Source of the DNA: Bacteroidota bacterium
Lineage (GTDB): Bacteria; Bacteroidota; Bacteroidia; 2-12-FULL-35-15
Direction: 5' to 3'
Assembly: GCA_026391935.1 (NCBI GenBank)
Contig: JAPLDC010000053.1
Span: 1 to 10,162 of the forward strand
Length of the DNA: 10,162 nucleotides
Shown here: positions 1 through 7,877 of the stretch, piece by piece
Numbering within the stretch: position 1 is the first letter of the stretch
Layout: each line of letters begins with the position of its first letter
Made by a program: the position numbers and the translations under genes
The notes under the pieces: model-generated
Told to the model about the DNA's origin: nothing
Seen by the model: the letters and a program-made list of their open reading frames with translations, nothing else
Database searches by the model: none

Positions 1-1
1 C

Positions 2-112
2 TATCCAAGCGGTGATTTTAAAGCAGACATGAAGCTGATCATGGATTTTTATAAAAATTTTCATGGCCGCAACCATCAAAATTTTTCCTTAGATTTAGAA
101 TTAAGTAAATAA
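2..112 (+). CDS. C-terminal end of an unidentified protein (5' truncated by window edge)
   Basis: An open frame enters from the left edge and ends at TAA 110-112, leaving 36 residues that begin YPSGDFKADMKLIMDFYKN. The tail is charged and probably helical, with no signal or membrane segment. The pattern of a P-x-G-D turn followed by an amphipathic helix is protein-like and the stop lies only 23 bases before the next start, which fits a gene in the same transcription unit. It faintly resembles the C-terminus of Bacteroidota acyltransferase-type enzymes, but that impression is too weak to assign a function. The rest of the gene lies outside the window. Confidence 0.6.
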   Translation, partial: YPSGDFKADMKLIMDFYKNFHGRNHQNFSLDLELSK

Positions 113-135
113 TATTTTTAATAAAAATAAAAAAT

Positions 136-1320
136 ATGCAAAAGCGATTTGTAATTTTAGTGCTATTACTCTCCTTCGTTTCGACGGCTATAACAGCTCA
201 AAACAGAAGTGTCGAATTTGATCACAGTGGGTTCAAGGAGATTCTTGCAAAAGCAAAAAAAGAAAATAAAATGATCTACATCGATTGTTATACAGCATGG
301 TGCGGACCATGTAAATGGATGGCGAAAAATGTTTTCACAAATGATACTGTTGCCGATTTTTATAACAAAAATTTTATCAACACAAAAATTGATATGGAGA
401 AAGGAGAAGGAATCGAACTTGCTAAAAAATATCAGATAAGGGCCTATCCGACCATGTTGTTTTTAAATTCAGATGGAGTTCAATTGCATCGCACATGCGG
501 TTCCACATCAGTGAAAAATTTTATTTCGATTGGGGAAAACGCTTTATCTCCAAACACACAACTAGCAACATATGCTGCAAATTTTAATAATGGTAACGTA
601 AGCTCAGCTGCTGCTGCCACCTATTTTTCGATGCTCGAAAATGCTTGCCAGTCGTTTAACCCGGAGCTTGAAAAATATTTTTCAGCACAAAAAGAATCAG
701 AACTTGTCTCCGCTAACAATTGGAAACTTTTTTATAATTATGTCAATTACGATTCTTTGAAATGGTTCAGATATTTTGAAGCCAACAAATCTACTTTTTC
801 AAAACTTTATACAAACGACTCTGTCGACTATAAGATCAACCAGGTATATGCTGGTTCACTCTACTTTGCTTCGAAGAATAAGGATAAGAAAGAATACGAA
901 ACGACAAAAGCAAGATTTCGAAAATTGGAAACAAAAGATGGCGAAAAAACCCTACAATATGCCGACCTGAACCTATATGAACATGAGCAAGATTGGGCAA
1001 ATTTCGCAAAAACTGCTTGTGAATATATTCCAAAATATGCTGAAAAAAATGTTTATGAATTAAACAGAGCTGCATGGGATTTTTACGAACACATAGACGA
1101 TATGGCGCTGCTTACAAAAGCGGAAAATTGGGCCAAACAAGCTGTTGAAATTGATGATAGTTATGCTATTAATGATACCTACGCAGCTGTTTTATATAAA
1201 TCTGGCAAAAAAACGGAGGCAAAAGCTGCTGCAAAAAAGGCTATTGATCTGGCAAAAAAAACAGGAGAGGATTCTAAAGAGACGGAGGCGCTACTGACAA
1301 AAATAAATGCCATGAAATAA
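136..1320 (+). CDS. Secreted thioredoxin-fold protein with TPR-like C-terminal half
   Basis: The 394-residue product starts with a signal peptide (residues 1 to about 22, cleavage likely after TAITAQ), so it should act in the periplasm. A thioredoxin fold spans roughly residues 25-135: the active site WCGPCK is at 55-60 (Cys56 and Cys59) and the cis-proline loop YPT at 104-106. Both cysteines of the CxxC and the cis-Pro are intact, so thiol-disulfide exchange activity is likely, as in the thioredoxin_7/DsbD-gamma-like group. Two further cysteines (51 and 121) sit nearby. The remaining 250 residues are helical; the last 70 or so read like TPR repeats (YAAVLYKSGKKTEAKAAAKK). Such a fusion is much longer than a plain thioredoxin (about 105 residues) and suggests a reductase that docks a partner protein. 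The ATG start is chosen because it places the signal peptide at the N-terminus; no Shine-Dalgarno site is visible, as is usual in Bacteroidota. It may be co-transcribed with the gene ending at 112. The true substrate is unknown. Confidence 0.88.
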   Translation: MQKRFVILVLLLSFVSTAITAQNRSVEFDHSGFKEILAKAKKENKMIYIDCYTAWCGPCKWMAKNVFTNDTVADFYNKNFINTKIDMEKGEGIELAKKYQIRAYPTMLFLNSDGVQLHRTCGSTSVKNFISIGENALSPNTQLATYAANFNNGNVSSAAAATYFSMLENACQSFNPELEKYFSAQKESELVSANNWKLFYNYVNYDSLKWFRYFEANKSTFSKLYTNDSVDYKINQVYAGSLYFASKNKDKKEYETTKARFRKLETKDGEKTLQYADLNLYEHEQDWANFAKTACEYIPKYAEKNVYELNRAAWDFYEHIDDMALLTKAENWAKQAVEIDDSYAINDTYAAVLYKSGKKTEAKAAAKKAIDLAKKTGEDSKETEALLTKINAMK

Positions 1321-1389
1321 TGCAAAGAACATTAAACCTATAGTTGTCCTAATGTACTTGGTCGCTTATTCTTTACAACTTATCCAAAA

Positions 1390-1397
1390 TATTTTTG
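1390..1397 (+). promoter_or_regulatory. Possible Bacteroidota -7 promoter element
   Basis: TATTTTTG fits the TAnnTTTG -7 consensus of the Bacteroidota primary sigma factor. It lies 33 bases before the ATG at 1431, so transcription would start near 1404 and favour that ATG over the TTG at 1395. No good TTTG/TTG -33 box is seen at the usual spacing. The site also falls inside a short perfect inverted repeat, TCCAAAA/TTTTGGA (1383-1399). In AT-rich DNA such a match can be chance. Confidence 0.3.
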
Positions 1398-1430
1398 GAA
1401 GTGGATAAAACAATAATATCTTTACAATCG

Positions 1431-2413
1431 ATGAAACGTATTACTCGCTTTTTATTCGGGTTTTTGCTTTTAACTTCAAATTGCATCGCACAGCAAGTGC
1501 CTGCTGTAGAAGAAAATATTCCATTTTTGGTTACTTTCGGAAAAGATGGTGCAAAATCGTGGGGCGATGATGATTTTTCTCAAACCTATTTTTTTGTGAT
1601 CCCAAAATTTCAAGTTCAGCCAATTTATATCCGCGTATTCGATCCTGAAACTTCTGGCGAAAATGACGAGAAAAAGGGTGAGTTTAATACAAAAACAAAA
1701 TTCTCAGTATATGGAGGTAAGGAAGCTTTTACAAATAAAGATGTCCGTTTGAAAGACCCTGGAGGAAACTATAAAAGCGGAAATCTTCTAGCGTCAAAAA
1801 CATTTATTAGTAGTGAAGTTTATGACGGAGAATGGTATACTTTTGGTCCCTTTAATCCTACTGAAGGAGAGTTGGTAAATGAATATGGTGGATACATTTT
1901 CAAAATAATTTGTGAGGGATTAGCTGGAGATGACGGAAACTTATATAAATATTTTTTAAGCTCTTCCCCAATAGAAAACAAGGCAATAGAAGGTGGGAAC
2001 GCATTCACTTTTGAATACACTTTTCGGTTATCCGATAATCAAAAAGATATAGCACACCTGTATCCATACATTGAACAAAACGTTTATCTGATTTCTTTAT
2101 CAAATTTTGATTTTGATAACGATGGTGAAATAAACATCGTCTCTATGGTGAAAAGGGAGAACTGAGTAAGGATTCCGGTGAAAATGAATGGGCAGATTCA
2201 GAACATAAAATTGTAGAAAAGGAAAAAAAAACTACATTGGATGTACAGTTTATCAAAAATAAAAAAGTTGCAATCAAAAATAATAATGTTACACTTTATG
2301 TCACAAATCAAGACGGGAATCTACTTCCGATATACACCGTTCCGATAGGGGGCGTTCCACAGCACAACAGTAAGATACAATTCAAGCAGAAGAAAAAAAC
2401 TACACCATATTAA
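1431..2413 (+). pseudogene. Secreted protein of unrecognised family, interrupted by a one-base frameshift
   Basis: The ATG at 1431 gives a clean signal peptide (MKRITRFLFGFLLLTSN, cleavage near IAQ|Q), so the product is exported. The mature part is acidic and beta-rich, with the stretches IPFLVTFGKDGAKSWGDDDF, EFNTKTKFSVYGGKEAF, YTFGPFNPTEGEL and GDDGNLYKYFLSSS. The frame stops at TGA 2163-2165 after a residue string ending MVKREN. Coding character continues at once in another frame up to TAA 2411-2413 (key stretches LDVQFIKNKKVAIKNNNVTL and PIYTVPIGGVPQHNSKIQF), and that frame has no ATG start of its own and is closed upstream by TGA 2126-2128. One extra A in the A-run at 2151-2154 would join the two parts into a 327-residue protein. 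The change is therefore a true indel or a base-calling error. I recognise no named domain. I have the impression that similar proteins accompany propeller sensors in Bacteroidota, which fits the sensor gene 17 bases downstream; this is recollection, not a search result. Confidence 0.75.
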
Positions 2414-2430
2414 TCTAATAGTATAAACTT

Positions 2431-5391
2431 TTGGAAAAATCATTTAAAATATATTTTGGGTTTTTACTTGTAATTTTTTTTTCCTCCTCTCTTTTTTCCC
2501 AAGGTTATCAAATAAAAAATTATGGCGTCGACAACGGTATTTCACAGCCTTATGTCTATTCCATCAATCAAGATAAAAAAGGTTTCCTCTGGATCGGAAC
2601 CGGAGATGGAGCGTGCAAGTTTGATGGAGTAGGATTTAAAACGTTTTATTCAAGCGATGGGTTTGGCGAAAATTTTGTAACAACTAGCTTCAGAGACAAT
2701 TCCAGGAATTTATGGTTTGGGCACAATCAAGGAGGAATTACATTTTATGATGGAAATGTTTTCAAAGTAATTAATACAAGTGGTTTTTCTAAAAGCCCTG
2801 TAACAGCAATAATTTCAGATGAAAAAGGATTTATCTGGTGTGCCACACAAAACGATGGCATTTTTAGAATTAGCAAAAATTTTGAAGTGGATGTATTTAA
2901 AATGGAATTCAACCAGCTAAATATTTTTTCATTAGAGATAACAAAAAACGATCAATTAATAGTTGGAACAGGAGAGGGATTGATGCTTTATAATTTAACC
3001 GGAGAAAAACGAAAACCGTTTTTTGCGAAATTAATTGAAGCTATACCTGAAACAAAGATTCAATGTATCATAAAAAAAAATAATTCCGGAAGTTACTGGA
3101 TTGGTTCAGAAGATCAAGGATTGTTTCTTTTAACACCATCTGTTTCAGATAAAAACAAATTTAATGCTGCTCCAATCGGAAAAAGTATTCCTGTTGAATT
3201 AAACAACGTTCAGGATATTTATGAAGATGAACTCTCTAATCTTTGGATCTCTACATTTGGCAACGGAGTAATAAAACTACTCATCTCACCATCTTCTTTG
3301 CAATATCAGGGGTTTCTTCATTTCTCGGAAGACAACGGAGTGGGGACAAAATATACTAAGGCTGTTTATGCGGACCATGAAGGAAATATCTGGATCGGAA
3401 CATATGGCAATGGATTAATTAAATTACAAGATAATTGTTTTGATTTTTATACCCCCGACAGTAAAGAGAATGATAAGGGAGTTTATTCAATTTTTGTTGA
3501 TGAAAATTCAAAATGGTTCGGGCTAGAAAAAGGTCTTCTGCAAAATGGACTTAATTCAAAAAATCAAGTTGCGTTTTTTGATCAAAAAAACGGATTTGTT
3601 TCAGACAAAGTAACCTCATTCTTTAAAGCCGATTCAAACAGCTTGATAATTGGAACAAGCAGCAAAGGGGCTTACAGGATGAATATAGCAAAAAGAACAT
3701 TTTCAAAAATCATCCTGAATGATGACCAACTTTGTAATTGTATCAATTCAATAACAGGAAATAAAAATGCACTATGGATTGCTACTAAAGGAGGTATATT
3801 TAAAATAGAAACCGCTGCAAAAATTACAACTCATTTTACTACCGAAAGCGGTTTAACACACAATAATATAAATCAAATTATTATTAGCGCTGATAATAAA
3901 TTATGGATAGCAACACACAGTAACTTCATCTCTTTCATCGATGAACAGGATAATGTAAAAAACATCCAATTGTATAAAGGCACAGATTTGATTAATGTAA
4001 CTTCCATTTTAGAAGATAAGAAAAAATATATTTGGGTGGCAACACTGGGTAACGGTGTTTATAAAATAAAGGATACAGCCATTACAAAATACACAGTTGG
4101 AAATGGCTTAAAATCAAACTACTGCTACAGTCTTGTTTTAGACGGTTCAAACAATATATGGATAGGACACCGGTCCGGATTAAGCAGGATCAAAACAGAG
4201 AATAATGAAATTGTTGTTTTTGATAAAAATGAAGGTGTGCTGGGAGATTGCAATCCAACGGCATCTTTCACCGATTTTGAAGGATATACATGGTTCGGCA
4301 CTACAATGGGAACGGCTAAATTTGACCCTCACAAAGACATCAAAAATCTGACTCCACCAATTATTAGCATTACTTCATTTAAGTTAAATGATAAAGAAGT
4401 AGATTACAACAAAGACACCATTTTCCCACATGATAATTACCGATTAAGAATTGATTTTGTCGGAATTACTTTTAAGTCAAACACACACATTCTCTATCAA
4501 TACAAATTAGAGGGATTTGACGGTAGTTGGTCTGAAAAGACCAATAACCCTTTTGCAATTTACGGAAAACTGAGCGAAGGTGAGTATACGTTTTTATTGA
4601 AAGCATATAATAATGACGGTGTTTGCAACACTTCACCATTCAGAATAAAAATTTCAATTGCCTCACCCATATGGCAACGACCATGGTTCATTATCATAAG
4701 TATTTTATCAATCGTGTATGCTTTTTATCTCTGGCTTAAATTCCGTGAAAGCAATCACAGAAGATTTAAAATACAATTACAAAAAGCATTGAATGAAAAA
4801 ACGTTTGAGGTGGTTGCACAAAAAGAAGAAATTGAAAAAAAGAATAAAGACATTACCGATAGTATCCGCTATGCAAAAAGAATTCAAGATGCAATACTTC
4901 CGGAATTAGAAGCGTTACATAAAATTATTCCTGAATCATTTATTTTTTTCCAACCGAGAGATATTGTAAGTGGTGATTTTTATTGGTTCGACAGATTTGG
5001 AGACTATTTAATTGTAGTTTGTGCCGATGCAACGGGACATGGTGTCCCTGGTGCATTCATGAGCATGATCGGAAGCACGTTGTTGAAAGACGTCGTTTCA
5101 AGAAAGGAAGTAACCTCTCCATCGTATTCACTTACTCTTCTTGAAGAAGAAATAAAAATATTATTAAAACAAAATGATACAGAACATCACCAAACACAAG
5201 ATGGTGTAGATATTGTATTCTGTGAAATAAATTTAAAAACAAATCTTCTTCGTTTTGCAAGTACTAAGCGGCCTGTTATTATTTCAAAAAACAATGAAGT
5301 GATTATCTTGAAGATCGAAAATTATTTCAACAAATGGAAAGGTGGTAACGAGCAAATTGATGATGTGCTTTTTATCGGATTGAAATTGTAA
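2431..5391 (+). CDS. Membrane sensor: Reg_prop beta-propeller, Y_Y_Y domain, SpoIIE/PP2C-type phosphatase (core shortened)
   Basis: The 986-residue product starts at TTG 2431; this is the only start that keeps the signal peptide (residues 1-24, ending SLFSQ), and an in-frame TAG at 2419 closes the frame upstream. Residues about 25-640 are a two-component-regulator propeller, visible as repeated blades such as GFLWIGTGDG (51), NLWISTFGNGV (270), NIWIGTYGNGL (319), YIWVATLGNGV (533) and NIWIGHRSGL (575). A Y_Y_Y domain follows (about 650-742, with YQYKLEGFDGSW), then one membrane helix (752-770), a coiled-coil linker (about 775-815) and a cytoplasmic SpoIIE-type PP2C domain (838-986). Metal-site motifs GDFYW (Asp849), ADATGHG (Asp866) and the final DD (977-978) are present. 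The segment normally holding the SDGYxDQ motif is missing between about residues 955 and 962, so the domain ends roughly 70-90 residues early. Ligand binding outside would normally control dephosphorylation of a Ser/Thr-phosphorylated partner inside. Activity here is doubtful. It is probably in an operon with the frameshifted gene upstream. Confidence 0.9.
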   Translation: MEKSFKIYFGFLLVIFFSSSLFSQGYQIKNYGVDNGISQPYVYSINQDKKGFLWIGTGDGACKFDGVGFKTFYSSDGFGENFVTTSFRDNSRNLWFGHNQGGITFYDGNVFKVINTSGFSKSPVTAIISDEKGFIWCATQNDGIFRISKNFEVDVFKMEFNQLNIFSLEITKNDQLIVGTGEGLMLYNLTGEKRKPFFAKLIEAIPETKIQCIIKKNNSGSYWIGSEDQGLFLLTPSVSDKNKFNAAPIGKSIPVELNNVQDIYEDELSNLWISTFGNGVIKLLISPSSLQYQGFLHFSEDNGVGTKYTKAVYADHEGNIWIGTYGNGLIKLQDNCFDFYTPDSKENDKGVYSIFVDENSKWFGLEKGLLQNGLNSKNQVAFFDQKNGFVSDKVTSFFKADSNSLIIGTSSKGAYRMNIAKRTFSKIILNDDQLCNCINSITGNKNALWIATKGGIFKIETAAKITTHFTTESGLTHNNINQIIISADNKLWIATHSNFISFIDEQDNVKNIQLYKGTDLINVTSILEDKKKYIWVATLGNGVYKIKDTAITKYTVGNGLKSNYCYSLVLDGSNNIWIGHRSGLSRIKTENNEIVVFDKNEGVLGDCNPTASFTDFEGYTWFGTTMGTAKFDPHKDIKNLTPPIISITSFKLNDKEVDYNKDTIFPHDNYRLRIDFVGITFKSNTHILYQYKLEGFDGSWSEKTNNPFAIYGKLSEGEYTFLLKAYNNDGVCNTSPFRIKISIASPIWQRPWFIIISILSIVYAFYLWLKFRESNHRRFKIQLQKALNEKTFEVVAQKEEIEKKNKDITDSIRYAKRIQDAILPELEALHKIIPESFIFFQPRDIVSGDFYWFDRFGDYLIVVCADATGHGVPGAFMSMIGSTLLKDVVSRKEVTSPSYSLTLLEEEIKILLKQNDTEHHQTQDGVDIVFCEINLKTNLLRFASTKRPVIISKNNEVIILKIENYFNKWKGGNEQIDDVLFIGLKL

Positions 5392-5432
5392 TTATACTTT
5401 TTTATGAAAAGACAATCGGATCGCTCAATCTG

Positions 5433-5465
5433 AAAAAAGCGCCCTTCTATGAAGAGCGCTTTTTT
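5433..5465. terminator. Bidirectional intrinsic terminator between convergent genes
   Basis: The arms AAAAAAGCGC (5433-5442) and GCGCTTTTTT (5456-5465) pair perfectly. The stem continues inward with CTTC/GAAG after one C-A mismatch and closes on a three-base loop. A-run and T-run flank the GC core on both sides, so it can end transcription from the sensor gene (stop 5391) and from kup (stop 5484). Confidence 0.88.
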
Positions 5466-5483
5466 ATTGAACTATATCAAGAT

Positions 5484-7487
5484 CTATTGTTGTTGGGGGA
5501 ATTGGGGGTCGTTTTCAATTCGCTTTAGATTTAATGCTTTTGGCGGAGTGATAATCAATGGAACCATTTCGACCGTAACCGAACTAGTATCCAATCCAAA
5601 TGCTTTTGCTTCCGACAAACCTAAATGTTTCAGGAAAGCATAAATATCGCAGATCAATTTTTCGTAGAACGGTAATTCATTTTCATACGATAAAAATTTC
5701 TCGATAACGATAAATCTAAAATCACCGATGATATTATTTTTGTTCAATGACTTATATCTGCTGGTGATATCCACTTCTTTATTCTTTACAAGATCTTCAA
5801 CAACTTTTCTGAACATCAGATTAACTTTCGGGGCAACACGGAATCCTAATCTGAAATCGATGCGGATCACATCATCGTGAATGAACTCACTGACTTTATA
5901 TTCCATGCGATAAGGTTCATCAACAACATCCACGTGCACAAACCAATAGATATCGGCACGTTTGGGTTGTTTCTGCATGATGGAATAAATAATTTTCGAT
6001 TCTATTTCTTCACGGTTGTCGGCACTGGTCAAATAAACAAGGTGTGTTGCATATTTTGGAACACTCAGGTCTCTGCTCAGGTCTTCAAGAATAGGAAGGT
6101 GATCGGCAAGTTTTACAAATTCAACATACCTGTTTCTGATCTTTCGTGCGAAATACCATACAAGCATAATTGTAATTAATACACTCGCAATCATAATTGT
6201 GATCCATCCGCCATGGCTGAATTTACTAAGGTTTGCGATCAGGAAAGATGTTTCAATTGTTAAATAGGTAACAAGACAAACGAATGTAAATATCGGATTG
6301 TACCTCTTTATGATCATGTAATACGTTAATAATGTTGTGGTCATTAACATTGTTAAAACAATCGCTAATCCATAAGCAGCCTCCATTCCTGAAGACTCTC
6401 TGAAATAAAGTACAATACCGATACATCCGGCTAAAAGCAGCCAGTTCACAGAAGGGATGTACAGTTGACCTTTCAGATCGGTAGGGTATTTCACTTTCAC
6501 CTTTGGCCAAAAATTTAATCGCATTGCTTCGTTGATCAATGTGAATGATCCGCTAATCAATGCCTGACTAGCTACAATAGCTGCCATTGTAGCTATAATA
6601 ATTCCTGCAGGAACAAACCAGTCGGGCATGATTGCAAAAAACGGATTGACAGAAGTAATTATTTTTCCGGCGGCATCCTTAGTTACCATAGTCACACCTT
6701 CGTTTGCAATAAGCCATGCACCTTGCCCGAAATAATTTAGTACAAGTGCTGTTTTTACGAAGATCCAGCTAATGCGGATATTGTCTCTGCCACAATGACC
6801 CAAATCGGAATAAAGAGCTTCTGCGCCTGTGGTACACAAAAACACAGCTCCTAGTACCAGAAAACCACCGGGATGAAAGAATAATAGTTTATAGGCATAA
6901 TAAGGATTTACTGCAGCAATAATGCTAAGGTTAGTGGTCATTTGTGCAGCACCCAAAACACTCAACATTAAGAACCAAACAAGCATGACAGGGCCAAAGA
7001 ACCTTCCTATGAATTTGGTTCCGAATTGTTGAATCGTGAATAAGGCAACGAGAATAAAAATAACGATTGGAACGGTGCTTATTCCCGGATCAATGTCGCG
7101 TAAACCTTCAACTGCAGAAGCAACCGAGATCGGTGGAGTGATGATCCCATCCGCCAAAAGTGCGCTTCCGCCAATGATTGCTGGATACATTAGCCATTTT
7201 ATCTTTGCTCTGCGAACCAATGCATACAAAGAGAAGATTCCTCCTTCACCTTTGTTATCTGCACGAAGCGTAAGAATTACATATTTGAAAGTAGTTTGTA
7301 AGGTAAGTGTCCAGAAGATGCAGGAAAGACCGCCTTTTATTGTTTCCGAATTAATGGGCGCATCTCCAACGATTGCTTTTAAAACATACAGAGGAGATGT
7401 TCCAATATCACCGAAAATAATTCCCAGTGTTACGAGCAGTGCTGCAGCAGAAACTTTGTGAACGTATTGAGGATGCTCTTTGCCCAT
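5484..7487 (-). CDS. kup: Kup-family potassium uptake permease
   Basis: This is a KUP/HAK/KT-family inner-membrane transporter that takes up K+, most likely with protons. Counting from the chosen ATG (5485-7487 side, 667 residues), family motifs are seen in order: GDIGTSPLYV (26-35), NKGEGGIFSLYAL (78-90), ADGIITPP (112-119) and GAEALYSDLGHCG (221-233). About twelve hydrophobic segments follow up to roughly residue 475, then a hydrophilic cytoplasmic C-terminal domain ending with AFGLDTSSVTVEMVPLIITP. The length is close to E. coli Kup (622) plus a longer tail. The frame could start 15 codons earlier at 7532, but those residues (MLYYFVILCAFISHP) form an atypical hydrophobic leader, and a candidate promoter lies inside that stretch, so the ATG at 7485-7487 is preferred. 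The stop is TAG. The gene is convergent with the sensor gene and shares its terminator. No partner gene or sensor for K+ is visible next to it. Confidence 0.93.
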   Translation of the reverse strand: MGKEHPQYVHKVSAAALLVTLGIIFGDIGTSPLYVLKAIVGDAPINSETIKGGLSCIFWTLTLQTTFKYVILTLRADNKGEGGIFSLYALVRRAKIKWLMYPAIIGGSALLADGIITPPISVASAVEGLRDIDPGISTVPIVIFILVALFTIQQFGTKFIGRFFGPVMLVWFLMLSVLGAAQMTTNLSIIAAVNPYYAYKLLFFHPGGFLVLGAVFLCTTGAEALYSDLGHCGRDNIRISWIFVKTALVLNYFGQGAWLIANEGVTMVTKDAAGKIITSVNPFFAIMPDWFVPAGIIIATMAAIVASQALISGSFTLINEAMRLNFWPKVKVKYPTDLKGQLYIPSVNWLLLAGCIGIVLYFRESSGMEAAYGLAIVLTMLMTTTLLTYYMIIKRYNPIFTFVCLVTYLTIETSFLIANLSKFSHGGWITIMIASVLITIMLVWYFARKIRNRYVEFVKLADHLPILEDLSRDLSVPKYATHLVYLTSADNREEIESKIIYSIMQKQPKRADIYWFVHVDVVDEPYRMEYKVSEFIHDDVIRIDFRLGFRVAPKVNLMFRKVVEDLVKNKEVDITSRYKSLNKNNIIGDFRFIVIEKFLSYENELPFYEKLICDIYAFLKHLGLSEAKAFGLDTSSVTVEMVPLIITPPKALNLKRIENDPQFPQQQ

Positions 7488-7508
7488 AGGGTGCGAAATA
7501 AACGCGCA

Positions 7509-7536
7509 CAAAATTACAAAATAATAAAGCATACAA
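7509..7536 (-). promoter_or_regulatory. Candidate kup promoter
   Basis: Read on the - strand, TTG (7536-7534) is followed after 17 bases by TAATTTTG (7516-7509), which matches the Bacteroidota -7 consensus TAnnTTTG. Transcription would start near 7502, about 15 bases before the ATG at 7487 and downstream of the longer start at 7532. The match could be chance in AT-rich DNA. Confidence 0.35.
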
Positions 7537-7877
7537 GCACCATAAATTCGACAAATAATATTTGTTGTATCATGGAATGAGAAAAATTGTGCCCGAAAAA
7601 ATAATGAAGGAAAAATAAATGACGATAGAACTAAAAAGGATCAACGATTTTTTACTGGAGACAAAGTCGAATTTATAGGAAGACAACTCCCAAAAAAGTA
7701 ATTAACAATCACAATGGTTGTCAACAAATTGTTAGTAATCAGGCTCTTTTAGTCTCTAAAAGAAATACAAATCACTTTTATACAATTTTTATACAACATA
7801 TAAATAACTTATGATTCTGATTAATAGAACAATTAATTGATTTTGATGAACCGTTAAAAGAGTCAATCTCTCTAAAA
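7537..7877. other. Intergenic spacer between kup and the T9SS cargo gene
   Basis: No convincing gene is seen. Two inverted repeats stand out: TAACAAT (7703-7709) with ATTGTTA (7728-7734), enclosing a GTTG-T-CAAC palindrome at 7717-7725, and a perfect 8-base hairpin TCTTTTAG/CTAAAAGA with a three-base loop (7745-7763). Neither is followed by a T-run, so they are not clear terminators; they may be protein-binding or RNA structures. A + strand frame ending at TAA 7699-7701 reads FFTGDKVEFIGRQLPKK at its end, which looks protein-like, but it has no ATG/GTG start and may be a gene remnant or chance. No clear terminator follows the - strand gene that ends at 7878. Confidence 0.5.

Noticed and set aside
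1395..1430. TTG start at 1395 adding 12 residues to the secreted protein
   Set aside because: It would place a charged stretch before a standard signal peptide, and it overlaps a possible -7 promoter element; the ATG at 1431 is better.
2148..2165. Programmed -1 ribosomal frameshift at the AAAAGGG run
   Set aside because: In the zero frame the heptamer reads AAA AGG G, not A AAA GGG, so tandem slippage is not favoured; a one-base indel explains the data more simply.
5449..5643. Small + strand open frame covering the terminator and the 3' end of kup
   Set aside because: It begins within the terminator hairpin and runs antisense to kup; no leader or domain supports it.
7036..7461. Open frame of 141 codons on the + strand inside kup
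   Set aside because: It is antisense to conserved Kup transmembrane motifs and its translation has no recognisable domain; it is a shadow.
7488..7532. Longer kup start at 7532
   Set aside because: The added residues are unlike Kup N-termini and overlap a candidate promoter whose transcript would start downstream of this codon.
7620..7701. Short protein-like frame ending at 7699-7701 upstream of kup
   Set aside because: It lacks an ATG or GTG start and is too short to judge; recorded in the spacer entry only as a possible remnant.
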